From NCBI RefSeq assembly GCF_024298845.1, contig NZ_CP101160.1:353098-417097 (forward strand): a stretch of DNA of 64,000 nucleotides. The letters are read 5' to 3'. The notes beneath the pieces are model-generated. The model was not told the DNA's origin and did not search any database. It saw nothing but the letters and a program-made list of their open reading frames with translations. Origin of the DNA: Natronosalvus amylolyticus (lineage in GTDB: Archaea > Halobacteriota > Halobacteria > Halobacteriales > Natrialbaceae). Positions within the stretch are counted from its first letter, which is position 1. Every line of letters starts with the position of its first letter. A program made the translations under genes and the position numbers. This document shows, one piece after another, positions 36,494-44,190 of this stretch.

Positions 36494-36649
36494 CTAATTG
36501 ACGTACTGTGACTCCCACTCTCGTCGTTTCTCAATAACTTCCTCTCCTGAATCATTGAGATCATAGTAGTTGGTCCGTCGGTCGAGCTCGCCTTTCTCGA
36601 CGAGCCACGGACCCGTCGTGCACTCACCGAAGAGATGGACGTCCGATTC
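36494..36649 (-). pseudogene. C-terminal remnant of a winged-helix protein
   Basis: The minus strand encodes GPWLVEKGELDRRTNYYDLNDSGEEVIEKRREWESQYV, ending at 36494. This is the wing and C-terminal helix of a PadR/MarR-like haloarchaeal regulator. The frame continues upstream to 36775, but that part is antisense to a SWIM zinc-finger gene and is not acidic, so the N-terminal half appears lost. Confidence 0.45.
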
Positions 36650-36844
36650 GGCCAACAAGGATCCGTTTACGACGTCTTCAGTGAAAGCGGGAGCACGTAC
36701 GTAGTTGACGTCGAGAAAGAGACGTGCACCTGTCCTGGTTTCGAACAGCGCCAACCAGACGGGGGCTGTAAGCATATCCGACGTGTCGACCTCGAGATCC
36801 GCACAGGACTCGTACCAGCTCCAGACGGAGCCTTCATTCGCTAA
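36635..36844 (+). CDS. SWIM zinc-finger protein (possibly 5'-truncated)
   Basis: A 69-residue protein with a SWIM motif C-T-C-P-G-F-E-x7-G-C-K-H (residues about 31-47), preceded by YDVFSESGSTYVVDVEKE. The CxC-Xn-CxH zinc ligands are complete. The frame is open upstream (RTRRALTEEMDV is typical of longer SWIM proteins) but has no good start and overlaps the winged-helix remnant. ATG 36635 may therefore be internal to a truncated gene. Its C-terminal sequence RTGLVPAPDG recurs at about 40245, where a second fragment lies. Confidence 0.55.
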   Translation: MDVRFGQQGSVYDVFSESGSTYVVDVEKETCTCPGFEQRQPDGGCKHIRRVDLEIRTGLVPAPDGAFIR

Positions 36845-36942
36845 AGGAGATGACTCAAATTGTTTCGTGAGCCAGTAGAGCCACGAAGTTCATGAGGGGC
36901 TGCAACAGTATTTTTATACGGTCACAACGGCTTTTTACAGAC

Positions 36943-37047
36943 ATGGCTCTCGAAGAGACCGTCGATTATCTCGCTGAAGAATTCGGTCTCGAGCGAAGTA
37001 AGCACGTTCGAGAAGTCGGCGAATCGGTTGCAGAGCTTCGAGATTGA
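36943..37047 (+). CDS. Small leaderless ORF (34 aa)
   Basis: MALEETVDYLAEEFG begins an acidic, helical 34-residue peptide. The evidence is the promoter: TTTTTATAC (36911-36919) is centred about 27 nt before the ATG, the canonical spacing for a leaderless haloarchaeal mRNA. No family is recognised. Confidence 0.45.
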   Translation: MALEETVDYLAEEFGLERSKHVREVGESVAELRD

Positions 37048-37083
37048 GTCGATCACATCACGACTCAAGGAATTTAGACCCAA

Positions 37084-37569
37084 TTAGGCACTTGCAGGAG
37101 CACTGTCAGCATGTCCATCCTCGAGCAGCGGATAGTCGATATGCATCTCGATTCGGTCGAAGGGAACGACTGGTTGCATCGCTCCCCCAGGCCCGCCCTC
37201 CTCGAGCGAAAGGACGCCGAGAACCTCGAGTTGCTTGAGATCGGAGTGAACGTCAGAGACGTCACGATCGACGAGGCGGGCGGCCTCGCGCATACTCGTT
37301 GGATTCTGTTTTGCAATTGCCTGAATCAACTCGAGGCGAAGCGGTGTAAGATTCGCAACGAGGTCGTCATAGGTTCCAAACTGGAGGATCGACCGTTCAT
37401 CGCCCTCACCTGCGGTTCCGTCTTCTGCATCCGCAACGAACTGCAGTGTGTCCTCGCGAAGCTGTTCTCGATCGCCGACTGTGATGTGTAGCGTGGTCAT
37501 GATGTGGGGTGCTTGTTGGTTATCAGTAGGGTCGAGTTGGACCGCCGTCGACGGCGTCTCAGTATTCAT
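37084..37569 (-). CDS. HVO_A0114-family winged-helix protein (antitoxin of TumE)
   Basis: A 161-residue protein. After a short variable N-terminus comes MTTLHITVGDREQLREDTLQFV. A winged helix follows (LRLELIQAIAKQNPTSMREAARLVDRDVSDVHSDLKQLEVLGVL), with a C-terminal beta part ending in IDYPLL. This is the HVO_A0114 pattern, the usual partner of TumE-like proteins. ATG 37569 overlaps the end of the TumE gene by 11 nt, implying translational coupling; ATG 37500 (MTTLHIT) is an alternative. It probably binds the tandem palindromes upstream of the pair. Confidence 0.8.
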   Translation of the reverse strand: MNTETPSTAVQLDPTDNQQAPHIMTTLHITVGDREQLREDTLQFVADAEDGTAGEGDERSILQFGTYDDLVANLTPLRLELIQAIAKQNPTSMREAARLVDRDVSDVHSDLKQLEVLGVLSLEEGGPGGAMQPVVPFDRIEMHIDYPLLEDGHADSAPASA

Positions 37570-37837
37570 CTGCGTTGGCACAGAACCTGGCGAGTAATGC
37601 TTCCATCCCAGGGAACTCAACATCTGTGTCCCCTGCAGCGGTGTGAAGTTCGTGGCCTTTCGTATCCTCGTGAGCGTTGTCGTATCGGATGAGCGTTAGA
37701 TCCTCTAGCGTTCCAAGGTGGAGCGTATACTTCCACCCGGATGGGTACGTATCTGTGTCAGTCGTCCGTCGAATGACGACATTCTCAGCCAGTCCGGATT
37801 CAACGTGCGTATACCGATGTGTGAGTTCTTGGCCCAT
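37559..37837 (-). CDS. TumE-family (DUF6516-like) toxin
   Basis: A 92-residue protein (VVIRRTTDTDTYPSGWKYTLHLGTLEDLTLIRYDNAHEDTKGHELH). Its central Y-D-N-A-H-x(4)-G-H-E pattern is typical of TumE-like TA proteins paired with HVO_A0114 regulators. It is the first gene of a two-gene operon and overlaps its partner by 11 nt. Two tandem palindromes lie 8 nt before the ATG. The cellular target of this family is not established to my knowledge. Confidence 0.8.
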   Translation of the reverse strand: MGQELTHRYTHVESGLAENVVIRRTTDTDTYPSGWKYTLHLGTLEDLTLIRYDNAHEDTKGHELHTAAGDTDVEFPGMEALLARFCANADEY

Positions 37838-37845
37838 CCACTATG

Positions 37846-37894
37846 TGTTGGGAAGGGGGCCAACAACAGAACTGTGTTGGGGAAGGCCCCAACA
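37846..37894. promoter_or_regulatory. Tandem palindromic operator of the TumE operon
   Basis: TGTTGGGAAGGGGGCCAACA (37846-37865) and TGTTGGGGAAGGCCCCAACA (37875-37894) are two related 20-bp palindromes 29 bp apart, centre to centre. They lie immediately upstream of the TumE start, where a TA autoregulator would bind cooperatively. Confidence 0.7.
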
Positions 37895-37938
37895 GATCAA
37901 TGAGAGAATCTTGAAAGCCGTCGACAGAGTGTTTTGTA

Positions 37939-37980
37939 GCCTCGTGAGGGGTGACGAGGCGAACAGACAGTTGCCTCGTC
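37939..37980 (+). promoter_or_regulatory. Hairpin leader element, copy H3, with competing hairpin
   Basis: The stem GCCTCG/CGAGGC (37939-37944 / 37955-37960) encloses the loop TGAGGGGTGA. Its 3' arm can instead pair as GACGAGGC with GCCTCGTC (37973-37980), a perfect 8 bp. The element is followed by the conserved small ORF at 37989. Confidence 0.6.
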
Positions 37981-37988
37981 AGAGTAAG

Positions 37989-38099
37989 ATGGCTATAAAC
38001 GAGATATTCAGCAGTCACTTCAGTCGAGAGACAGCGCAAACAACGCGATCGACGACATTGACGGAACACTCAAGCCCATCGCTCGAAAGTGACCAGTAA
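37989..38099 (+). CDS. Small ORF, leader-peptide candidate (36 aa)
   Basis: It begins MAINEIFSSHFSRET. The first 15 codons match the ORF at 40379 (MATNEIFSSHFTRET), in a block of about 95 bp that also includes the upstream hairpin. Its last 11 nt overlap the GTG start of the lipoprotein gene (38089), so translation could be coupled. The C-terminal halves of the two ORFs differ. Confidence 0.45.
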   Translation: MAINEIFSSHFSRETAQTTRSTTLTEHSSPSLESDQ

Positions 38100-39630
38100 G
38101 AAACGGGCGATCCTCGTGATTTTCGTGGCCCTTATGCTGGTTCTCGCCGGGTGTGCAGGTGAGACGGATGGGGACGGAAATGGGAACGGGGCTGACGGCG
38201 GACTCGGGCCCGATGGAGATAGCGTCGATGATTCTGCAGATGACGATGGCGGTGACGATGATTCAGACGGGGAACCAGACGATGGCGACCAGGAGACGAT
38301 TGACGATAATGAAGAGACAGCAGACTCCTCGACGTTGGCCGACTCGCTAACGGTAGCTGAGTGGAATGTCGAGGGCGTTTCGCCGGATGAAGAGTACGTT
38401 GTGCTCGAGAATACAGGGGAGAAAGCCATCGATTTCTCGGGATTCGAACTTCGTGATCGCGAAGGTGTCCAGATCGATAGCGGTCTCTCGGCATTTGTCT
38501 TCCCCACTGATTTCGTCCTCGAATCAGGTGCCACCGTTACGATCTGGACTGGCGAGGGTGACGCTACAGCGAGTGACCTCTACTGGGGCTATGGCGTCAA
38601 CATTTGGAGGAGAAGCGGTGACGTCGTGACGTTAGTTGATCAGAACGGAGAAATCGTCTTCGAACACGCCTACGGCGACCAAGCCAGTGATGATACAGAC
38701 GACTCCGACACGGCAGAGGACTCGGAACCGGACGACTCAGATTCAGAGCCTGCCTATATTGACGGTGAACTCGAGATCCACCATATCGATGTTGGGCAAA
38801 CAGATGCGACGTTGCTCATTACGCCAGCAGGAGAGACAATCCTGATCGATAGCGGGGATTGGCCACAGGACGGGGCGGACGTGATTGCCTATCTCGAGGA
38901 CCAGGGCGTCGATCGGATCGATCACTTGGTGGCAACCCACGGACACGCAGATCATATCGGTGGCCACGCGGCCGTGATCAAATACTACGAAACCGAAAAA
39001 GATGGTATCGGCGCTGCCTACGATCCCGGCGTCCTATCCGAATCCGCTACGTACAACAACTATCTCGATGCCGTCGACGAGGACGACGTCGATCTGTTCG
39101 TCGTCGAGGAGGGTGATGAGTTGCCAATCGACGATACCGTATCGGCCACAGTGTTGAACCCACCCGAAGGCCATTCCGGCGGAGATTTCAACGATTTCGG
39201 AATCGTGTTAGCGTTCGAGTTCGGTGACGTCCGGTATCTCGCGACGGGCGACATTGAAGAAGGGATGGAAGCACGGTTGGTCGACGAGCGGGGGAGCCAG
39301 CTCGAGGCCGACGTTTACAAGGTCGGTCACCACGGGTCGGCTTCCTCCTCAACCGAGGCGTTCATGGACGCCGTTGACCCAGAGATCGGGATCATCTCGA
39401 GTGCGTACGATTCTCAGTACGGCCACCCACACGATGAGGTACTCGAGCGCCTTGCCGACTATGGTATCGAAACGTACTGGACGGGTGTGCATGGCGATAT
39501 CGTCGTGACGACCGATGGAGAGACGATCGAGGTGGAATCCAGCGACGCGTTCTCGAGTGATCCACTCGAACTCCTTGAGGAGAAACCGAGTGATAACGAC
39601 GAGGAGGAAACGAGTTCGATTACTGCTTAG
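38089..39630 (+). CDS. Lipoprotein with lamin-tail domain and ComEC-like metallo-beta-lactamase domain
   Basis: A 513-residue surface protein. Residues 1-22 form a lipoprotein signal with lipobox LAGC (Cys near 22), then a very acidic linker. Residues about 85-195 look like a lamin-tail domain (YVVLENTGEKAIDFSGFELRD). Residues about 225-480 form a metallo-beta-lactamase domain (HHIDVGQTDATLL, ATHGHADHIGGH with the HxHxDH metal motif, LATGDIE, KVGHHGS) of the ComEC/Rec2 C-terminal type, which suggests extracellular nucleic-acid cleavage. The GTG start is supported by the KKR-rich n-region. It is followed by a DUF3006 gene, a frequent companion. Confidence 0.85.
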   Translation: MTSKKRAILVIFVALMLVLAGCAGETDGDGNGNGADGGLGPDGDSVDDSADDDGGDDDSDGEPDDGDQETIDDNEETADSSTLADSLTVAEWNVEGVSPDEEYVVLENTGEKAIDFSGFELRDREGVQIDSGLSAFVFPTDFVLESGATVTIWTGEGDATASDLYWGYGVNIWRRSGDVVTLVDQNGEIVFEHAYGDQASDDTDDSDTAEDSEPDDSDSEPAYIDGELEIHHIDVGQTDATLLITPAGETILIDSGDWPQDGADVIAYLEDQGVDRIDHLVATHGHADHIGGHAAVIKYYETEKDGIGAAYDPGVLSESATYNNYLDAVDEDDVDLFVVEEGDELPIDDTVSATVLNPPEGHSGGDFNDFGIVLAFEFGDVRYLATGDIEEGMEARLVDERGSQLEADVYKVGHHGSASSSTEAFMDAVDPEIGIISSAYDSQYGHPHDEVLERLADYGIETYWTGVHGDIVVTTDGETIEVESSDAFSSDPLELLEEKPSDNDEEETSSITA

Positions 39631-39665
39631 CCCCTGTTTGATGACGTTCAAGCGCCTGTACTCGG

Positions 39666-39953
39666 ATGATGAGGATGGATGGAACGTACACCGGCGTCGT
39701 TGATCGAATCGTCAACGGTGAGACAGCGGTGATCTTGCTCGAGGAAGACGGTGAAGTGGTCGACCAACTCGATCTACCCGTCGATCGGGTGCCAGAACGG
39801 GCACGGAACGACGGTGGCGTGGTGTCCGTAATGCTCGAGACCGGAGAAGTAGATTCGATCGCGTATTTCCCTGACGAAACACGGCGACGCCGTGAGTCCG
39901 CACAGTCAAAATTGGATCGACTGTCAAAGCGGCTCTCCGATCGAGAGGAGTAG
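39666..39953 (+). CDS. DUF3006 protein
   Basis: A protein of about 92-95 residues with the DUF3006 pattern (YTGVVDRIVNGETAVILLEEDG, then VDRVPERARNDGGVVSVMLETGEV). It is cytoplasmic and small-barrel-like. Three ATGs (39666, 39669, 39675) are possible; 39675 gives the typical MDGTYTG start. DUF3006 genes are often next to ComEC-like hydrolases, and this one lies 35-45 nt after such a gene, so they are probably cotranscribed. Its function is unknown. Confidence 0.8.
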   Translation: MMRMDGTYTGVVDRIVNGETAVILLEEDGEVVDQLDLPVDRVPERARNDGGVVSVMLETGEVDSIAYFPDETRRRRESAQSKLDRLSKRLSDREE

Positions 39954-40203
39954 TTGGAGTCATCATAACTGATGCGGTACTACATTGTGGCTCGAGGCTG
40001 CAATCAGGAGTCAGGCTTGTAGAAAATGTCGGTCAGAGGGCACTGATAGGATGAAAGTCTGCTAAGGCCTCAGCGCATGGATGAACGAATGGGGCAGCAA
40101 AGGCTGCAACTAGATAGCACAAAAGCGCGTGGCACTGAACCCATCAACCTAACATCGGAAATAGTGGGGTGGGTGGGTCCCTCAGTATCCTGAATCCGTT
40201 CCA

Positions 40204-40303
40204 TTGATTCTGGGGCTGGAGAAACACTCCGCCCAGTACCTCGAGACCCGCACAGGACTCGTTCCGGCTCCAGATGGGACCTTCCTTTCGGTGACTAAGA
40301 CTA
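40204..40303 (+). pseudogene. Fragment of SWIM zinc-finger protein C-terminus
   Basis: The frame reads YLETRTGLVPAPDGTFL, nearly identical to the end of the SWIM protein at 36635-36844 (LEIRTGLVPAPDGAFI). The zinc ligands are missing. The rest of the 39954-40330 stretch holds no gene that I can support. Confidence 0.5.
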
Positions 40304-40330
40304 CTGAATACTCGCTCAAGACGGTTTGTG

Positions 40331-40378
40331 ACCCCGAAAGGGGTGACGGGGTGAACAGACAGTTGCCTCATCGGGAAA
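40331..40378 (+). promoter_or_regulatory. Hairpin leader element, copy H4
   Basis: The stem ACCCCG/CGGGGT encloses the loop AAAGGGGTGA (40331-40352). The following GAACAGACAGTTGCCTC is identical to copy H3. It ends at ATG 40379. Confidence 0.6.
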
Positions 40379-40465
40379 ATGGCTACAAACGAGATATTCA
40401 GCAGTCACTTCACTCGAGAAACAGATGTGTCAAGATCGAGTATCAGGACGGCGATGACCTGGTGA
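40379..40465 (+). CDS. Small ORF (28 aa), paralogue of 37989
   Basis: MATNEIFSSHFTRET followed by 13 unrelated residues. It shares the N-terminal 15 codons and the upstream hairpin with the ORF at 37989. It may be a leader peptide or only the conserved 5' scrap of a larger gene. Confidence 0.35.
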   Translation: MATNEIFSSHFTRETDVSRSSIRTAMTW

Positions 40466-40616
40466 CCCTAAAGCGCCCCAGTCGGACGAAATACGATCCA
40501 AGCCCAGAGCCCGGAAACGGTCGTGCAGCCGTCTCTCCGCAGATTGACCTCTGCCCTGACGGTTTGGGTGTATCAGCGTTGTTATTCTCGTGGAGCACCA
40601 ATCAAATACTACTTCA

Positions 40617-41534
40617 ATGCTGGGCTATGCCTGTATGAATCTCACGTTGAGAGAGCGCAACCCACCGCTACGATGCAATCGTGGAATGCAACGGAAGACT
40701 TGGGAGTCACGGGGCCCGGACTATGCCTCCGAACTCGCTGTTCAGAACTTCTCCGACCTGTACGAGATTTTGCGCTGGAACGTAGACCACGACATCTACT
40801 TCTATCGCTGTACGTCGGAGTTGGTACCGTGGAACTCCCAGTTCGAACTGGCCGACCTGCCGGACTACGATGAAATTACCCGAATCGCCGACGAATGTGG
40901 CCGACTTATTCGAGACAACGACGTGCGATTTACGTTTCATCCGAGTCACTGGTGCAAGCTCGCCAGCGAGTCAGCGGAGACCGTCGATAACTCGATTCGC
41001 GACCTCGAAGTCCACGGCTCGTGGCTCGACTTGATCGGTCTTCCTCAAACGCCGTACTACAGCATCAACGTCCACATCGGAGCCCACTACAACGACAAGG
41101 AGGCAACGGCCGCTCGTTTCCGGGAGGCCGTGAACCGCCTCTCGCCCGCTGCCCGCAAACGCCTGACCGTCGAGAACGACGACAAAGAAGGGCTCTGGAG
41201 CGTCCCCGAGCTAGTCGAGGTAGTCGCAGAACCGCTCGACGTTCCCATCGTCTTCGACTACCATCACCACCAGTTCACGAGTCGGGGGCTTACGTACAGG
41301 GAGGCCTTCGAGCTGGCCGCGCAAACGTGGGGCGACGTGCTGCCGATTGCTCACTACTCAGAGCCTGCACGGCTGCACGGGGAGGACGCACGTGCTCAGG
41401 CACACGCCGAGTACGTCTCTTCGATTCCGGACTGGCTTCTCGATGGCGCGGACGTGATGCTCGAAGCCAAGTCGAAGGAGCGAGCGTTGCTTCGGTACCG
41501 AGACGGAACGGAACCCATCGTCGGTAGGTCGTAG
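40617..41534 (+). CDS. uvsE: UV damage endonuclease UvsE
   Basis: A 305-residue TIM-barrel endonuclease that nicks DNA 5' of UV photoproducts and other lesions in the alternative excision repair pathway. The family start (MLGYACMNLTLRERN) and the metal-site strands are present: VRFTFHPSHW, INVHIGAHYNDKE, RLTVENDD, VPIVFDYHHHQF and DVMLEAKSKE. Length and motif order are normal. ATG 40617 is used because the protein begins directly with the family's first strand. It follows a rearranged stretch and appears to be a single gene. Confidence 0.92.
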   Translation: MLGYACMNLTLRERNPPLRCNRGMQRKTWESRGPDYASELAVQNFSDLYEILRWNVDHDIYFYRCTSELVPWNSQFELADLPDYDEITRIADECGRLIRDNDVRFTFHPSHWCKLASESAETVDNSIRDLEVHGSWLDLIGLPQTPYYSINVHIGAHYNDKEATAARFREAVNRLSPAARKRLTVENDDKEGLWSVPELVEVVAEPLDVPIVFDYHHHQFTSRGLTYREAFELAAQTWGDVLPIAHYSEPARLHGEDARAQAHAEYVSSIPDWLLDGADVMLEAKSKERALLRYRDGTEPIVGRS

Positions 41535-41843
41535 CCGGGAACGCATCCCCGTTCTAACAGTGTATTCAGTGGAAAAGGTACGAAATAATCGAATCTTCCC
41601 GTGATGTATACATCCTTTGGATACTACACGCTGCTTTTACCAGTTGACGTATGGGTCAGACTCTATTATGTTACGTCGCCTACCTGCCTTGAGCAACCAC
41701 TTCCACAGATTGATCTGGATATTGTGCTACCATGGTGCTATTCATTTAGTAATAACTGAATGATCTCTCTGGCTCCGAGGCCACTGTCAATACACGAGTT
41801 TCTGACCGGAACAAAGACAGTATACGCGTGTCTCGTGACAGGC

Positions 41844-42119
41844 ATGGCACAAACCGTCGATGAACTACGAAATGCAATCAGGGTAGCGGTAGGTCGATTT
41901 GAACGAGAGGGATCGCCAGTGTTCACGAAAGAGGACCTCGAAGCAGTTTGTGATACAGTGGGGTATGAGATTGATACGAGCGGGCGTCTGCCTCCGAAAG
42001 CAGAAATGAGGGCAGGCATCTTGTGGAAAATCGGTGTTGTAGAAGAGGCTAATCTGGAAGCAGCACCATCATCGTTCCGAAAAGATGAGCTGGAAGCGAT
42101 CATGGCAGCTGTTCAGTAG
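41844..42119 (+). CDS. Conserved haloarchaeal hypothetical protein (91 aa)
   Basis: It begins MAQTVDELRNAIRVAVGRFE and continues FTKEDLEAVCDTVGYEIDTSGRLPPKAEMRAGILWKIG. It is acidic, helical and without cysteine motifs. I recall homologues in many haloarchaea but no function. ATG 41844 is preferred to the earlier in-frame ATG 41760 because a TATA-like AGTATAC is centred about 23-25 nt upstream and the extra residues are not acidic. Confidence 0.65.
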   Translation: MAQTVDELRNAIRVAVGRFEREGSPVFTKEDLEAVCDTVGYEIDTSGRLPPKAEMRAGILWKIGVVEEANLEAAPSSFRKDELEAIMAAVQ

Positions 42120-42339
42120 GTTTGGAGATCGGTTGTGGATTCATTGATGAGGTCGGGGAACCCAGTGAATGATCCATTTCCCGGGGCTTTAACTCGGGGA
42201 TGTTCACCAGCGTCCGAAAGTTGGTCTCATTGGAGTAGGTCCACCTCATAGTCAGCAGCTAGCACCTGGAACTCATTCCACTCAGGAAGGCGGTCGCTGT
42301 CGACGATCGAACGATCACACTCGAGACGCAGAACAAACA

Positions 42340-42545
42340 ATGCGAACGACGATATCGTGCCCTGAGTGCGGTGGAGGCCTCCTCCCAGCGACCACGAAAC
42401 ACGCTGTCGAGAGTGTGGCTCGATCGTCGATGAAGACCTCCTCGATTACGGATCGGGGTGGTTCGACTTACCTGAGAACTCGAGCTAGCGTCGAACGGGT
42501 ACTTCGCTCACAGCAGGTCGACAAGAACGTAGACATTCTCCTTGA
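42340..42545 (+). pseudogene. Decayed TFB (transcription factor B) N-terminus
   Basis: The zinc ribbon of a TFIIB-type factor is readable in two frames. The frame from 42340 gives ISCPECGGGLLPA. After a one-base deletion near 42390 the frame continues DHETRCRECGSIVDEDLLDYGSGWF, completing CxxC-Xn-CxxC. An in-frame TAG follows and then RRTGTSLTAGRQER, resembling the TFB B-finger region. The cyclin-fold core is missing. It is a dead fragment of an extra tfb gene; haloarchaea typically carry several. Confidence 0.7.
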
Positions 42546-42726
42546 TTCCGAGTAATCGGGGTTGAGACCGGCGTCCTCTGGGAACCCGTTTTCTTCTCGG
42601 GAAATTGTGGCCTCGCCCTTGCATTCAGATAAAAATGGAAGTTGAGACGGAGAAACAAACAGCTGTAGAGAATTACAAAATTTCCTGTGGAGGATTTAAC
42701 ATTTGGGCCACCGTGTGCAGTGATGC

Positions 42727-43785
42727 ATGTCAATGAAAGCGTTCGTAATGGACGGCATCGGGGAAACCGGGTTAACCGAAAAAGAGCGTCCCGAGTTCGG
42801 GCCGGGTGATGCTATCCTCAAGCCCACGAAGGGACTTATTTGTACGTCAGACTGTCACACTGTCCACGGTGCAATCGGGGATCGAGAAAACCTCACCCTT
42901 GGACACGAAGTAGTCGGCGTCGTTGAAGAAGTGGGAGAAGGTGTCACTGATTTCAAATCCGGAGATCGCGTGGCTGTCGGTGCGATTACACCGGATTGGA
43001 GTTCCGAAGAAGCACAAGACGGTCACCCATCCCAGTCAAAAGGCGCGTTAGGCGGGTGGAAATTCGCAAATGTCAAGGATGGAACGTTCGCCGAGTACGT
43101 TCACGTGAACGATGCCGATGGAAACCTTGCACACATACCCGACGAGGTAAGCGATCACGAGGCGTTGTACACGACGGATATGATGTCCACGGGATTCGCC
43201 GCGGCGGAAAACGCAGACATCCCAATCGGTGGAACGGTCGCGATATTTGCACAGGGCCCGGTTGGATTGATGGCAACCAAAGGAGCGTCTCTACAGGGGG
43301 CAGGAACAATCATCGCCGTTGAAACCGTCCCAAAACGAAAAGAACTCGCTCGAGAGTACGGTGCTGACCACGTCGTCGATTTCGCAGAAACAGATGCGGT
43401 GGAAGAGATAATGGACGTGACTGACGGGGTGGGCGTCGATGCTGCTATCGAAGCCCTCGGCAGTGATCAAACGTTACAGGATGCTATCAAGGTCGTTAAA
43501 TCAGGTGGCACTGTTTCTAACGTTGGCTATCACGGTGACGGTGAATATCGTCATATTCCACGTGAAGAGTGGGGAGTCGGTATGGCCGAAATCAGTATCG
43601 TGACCGACCTCTGTCCAGGAGGGCGACTGCGTATCAAGCGACTCTTGCGACTTCTGGAAAACGACCGCGTCGACCCAACGAAAATGACAACCCACGAGTT
43701 CGAGTTTGACGAGATCGAAGAAGCGTTCCGAATGATGGACGAGAAGGCGGACGATATAATCAAGCCGTTAATTCATTTCGAATGA
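42727..43785 (+). CDS. Zinc-dependent NAD(P) alcohol dehydrogenase
   Basis: A 352-residue medium-chain dehydrogenase. The catalytic zinc ligands appear in CTSDCHTVHG (about residue 38), GHEVVG (about 60) and the TTDMMSTG segment (about 150). The Rossmann motif GPVGLMA lies near 178. The four-cysteine structural zinc loop is absent: its place reads PDWSSEEAQDGHPSQSKG. This fits the tetrameric secondary-alcohol/isopropanol dehydrogenase branch. It may reduce or oxidise short secondary alcohols; the substrate is inferred from the subfamily only. The start is ATG 42727 or 42733. Confidence 0.85.
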   Translation: MSMKAFVMDGIGETGLTEKERPEFGPGDAILKPTKGLICTSDCHTVHGAIGDRENLTLGHEVVGVVEEVGEGVTDFKSGDRVAVGAITPDWSSEEAQDGHPSQSKGALGGWKFANVKDGTFAEYVHVNDADGNLAHIPDEVSDHEALYTTDMMSTGFAAAENADIPIGGTVAIFAQGPVGLMATKGASLQGAGTIIAVETVPKRKELAREYGADHVVDFAETDAVEEIMDVTDGVGVDAAIEALGSDQTLQDAIKVVKSGGTVSNVGYHGDGEYRHIPREEWGVGMAEISIVTDLCPGGRLRIKRLLRLLENDRVDPTKMTTHEFEFDEIEEAFRMMDEKADDIIKPLIHFE

Positions 43786-44190
43786 ATAGTCAGCACCCAG
43801 CAACTGGGCTTCAGTCTCTGGATGCAGCAGGCCCCTAGTAACAGCGATTCGGGAGTTCACACAGAGTTTGTTGAATAGTCGGCGCTTATCTCGCGAGCAA
43901 ATTTCGATTGAAATCTCCATTTCCTCCATCCATGGATGACCAATTCAAAGCATGAGTCTTGATTGTGCATATCTCACTGTGGACCTGATGCCTCCGCTCG
44001 CGACGCGAATTATATGCATTGATGCTTAAGTAATATATATTATGATGGGGATAGTTTGTTCCGAATGCCTTGTGCATAGTTAACATCCAACGATATGATG
44101 TTCACGGATACACCCGAGTACTCATTCGGCGGAAGTGAGTGGCAGGTGCCGTAAATATCGAATAAATTCTCGTCAACAGAGGGAAAATCC
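43786..44190. other. Noncoding stretch
   Basis: There are no genes. It contains an AT-rich tract with TAATATATATTA (44032-44043), a palindrome CATCCATGGATG (43929-43940), and near the right end the TATA-like AATAAA (about 28 nt before the next ATG). Confidence 0.4.

Noticed and set aside
40204..40638. A 144-residue protein running through the hairpin leader
   Set aside because: It joins a SWIM fragment, the hairpin element and an unrelated tail, and overlaps the uvsE start. No part after the SWIM scrap looks like a halophilic protein.
41725..41744. A fifth CATGG-type operator (ACCATGGTGC)
   Set aside because: Only the short ACCATGGT core matches, the CACCA arm is missing, and it lies about 100 nt from the next gene, unlike the four sites in the HTH-10 cluster.
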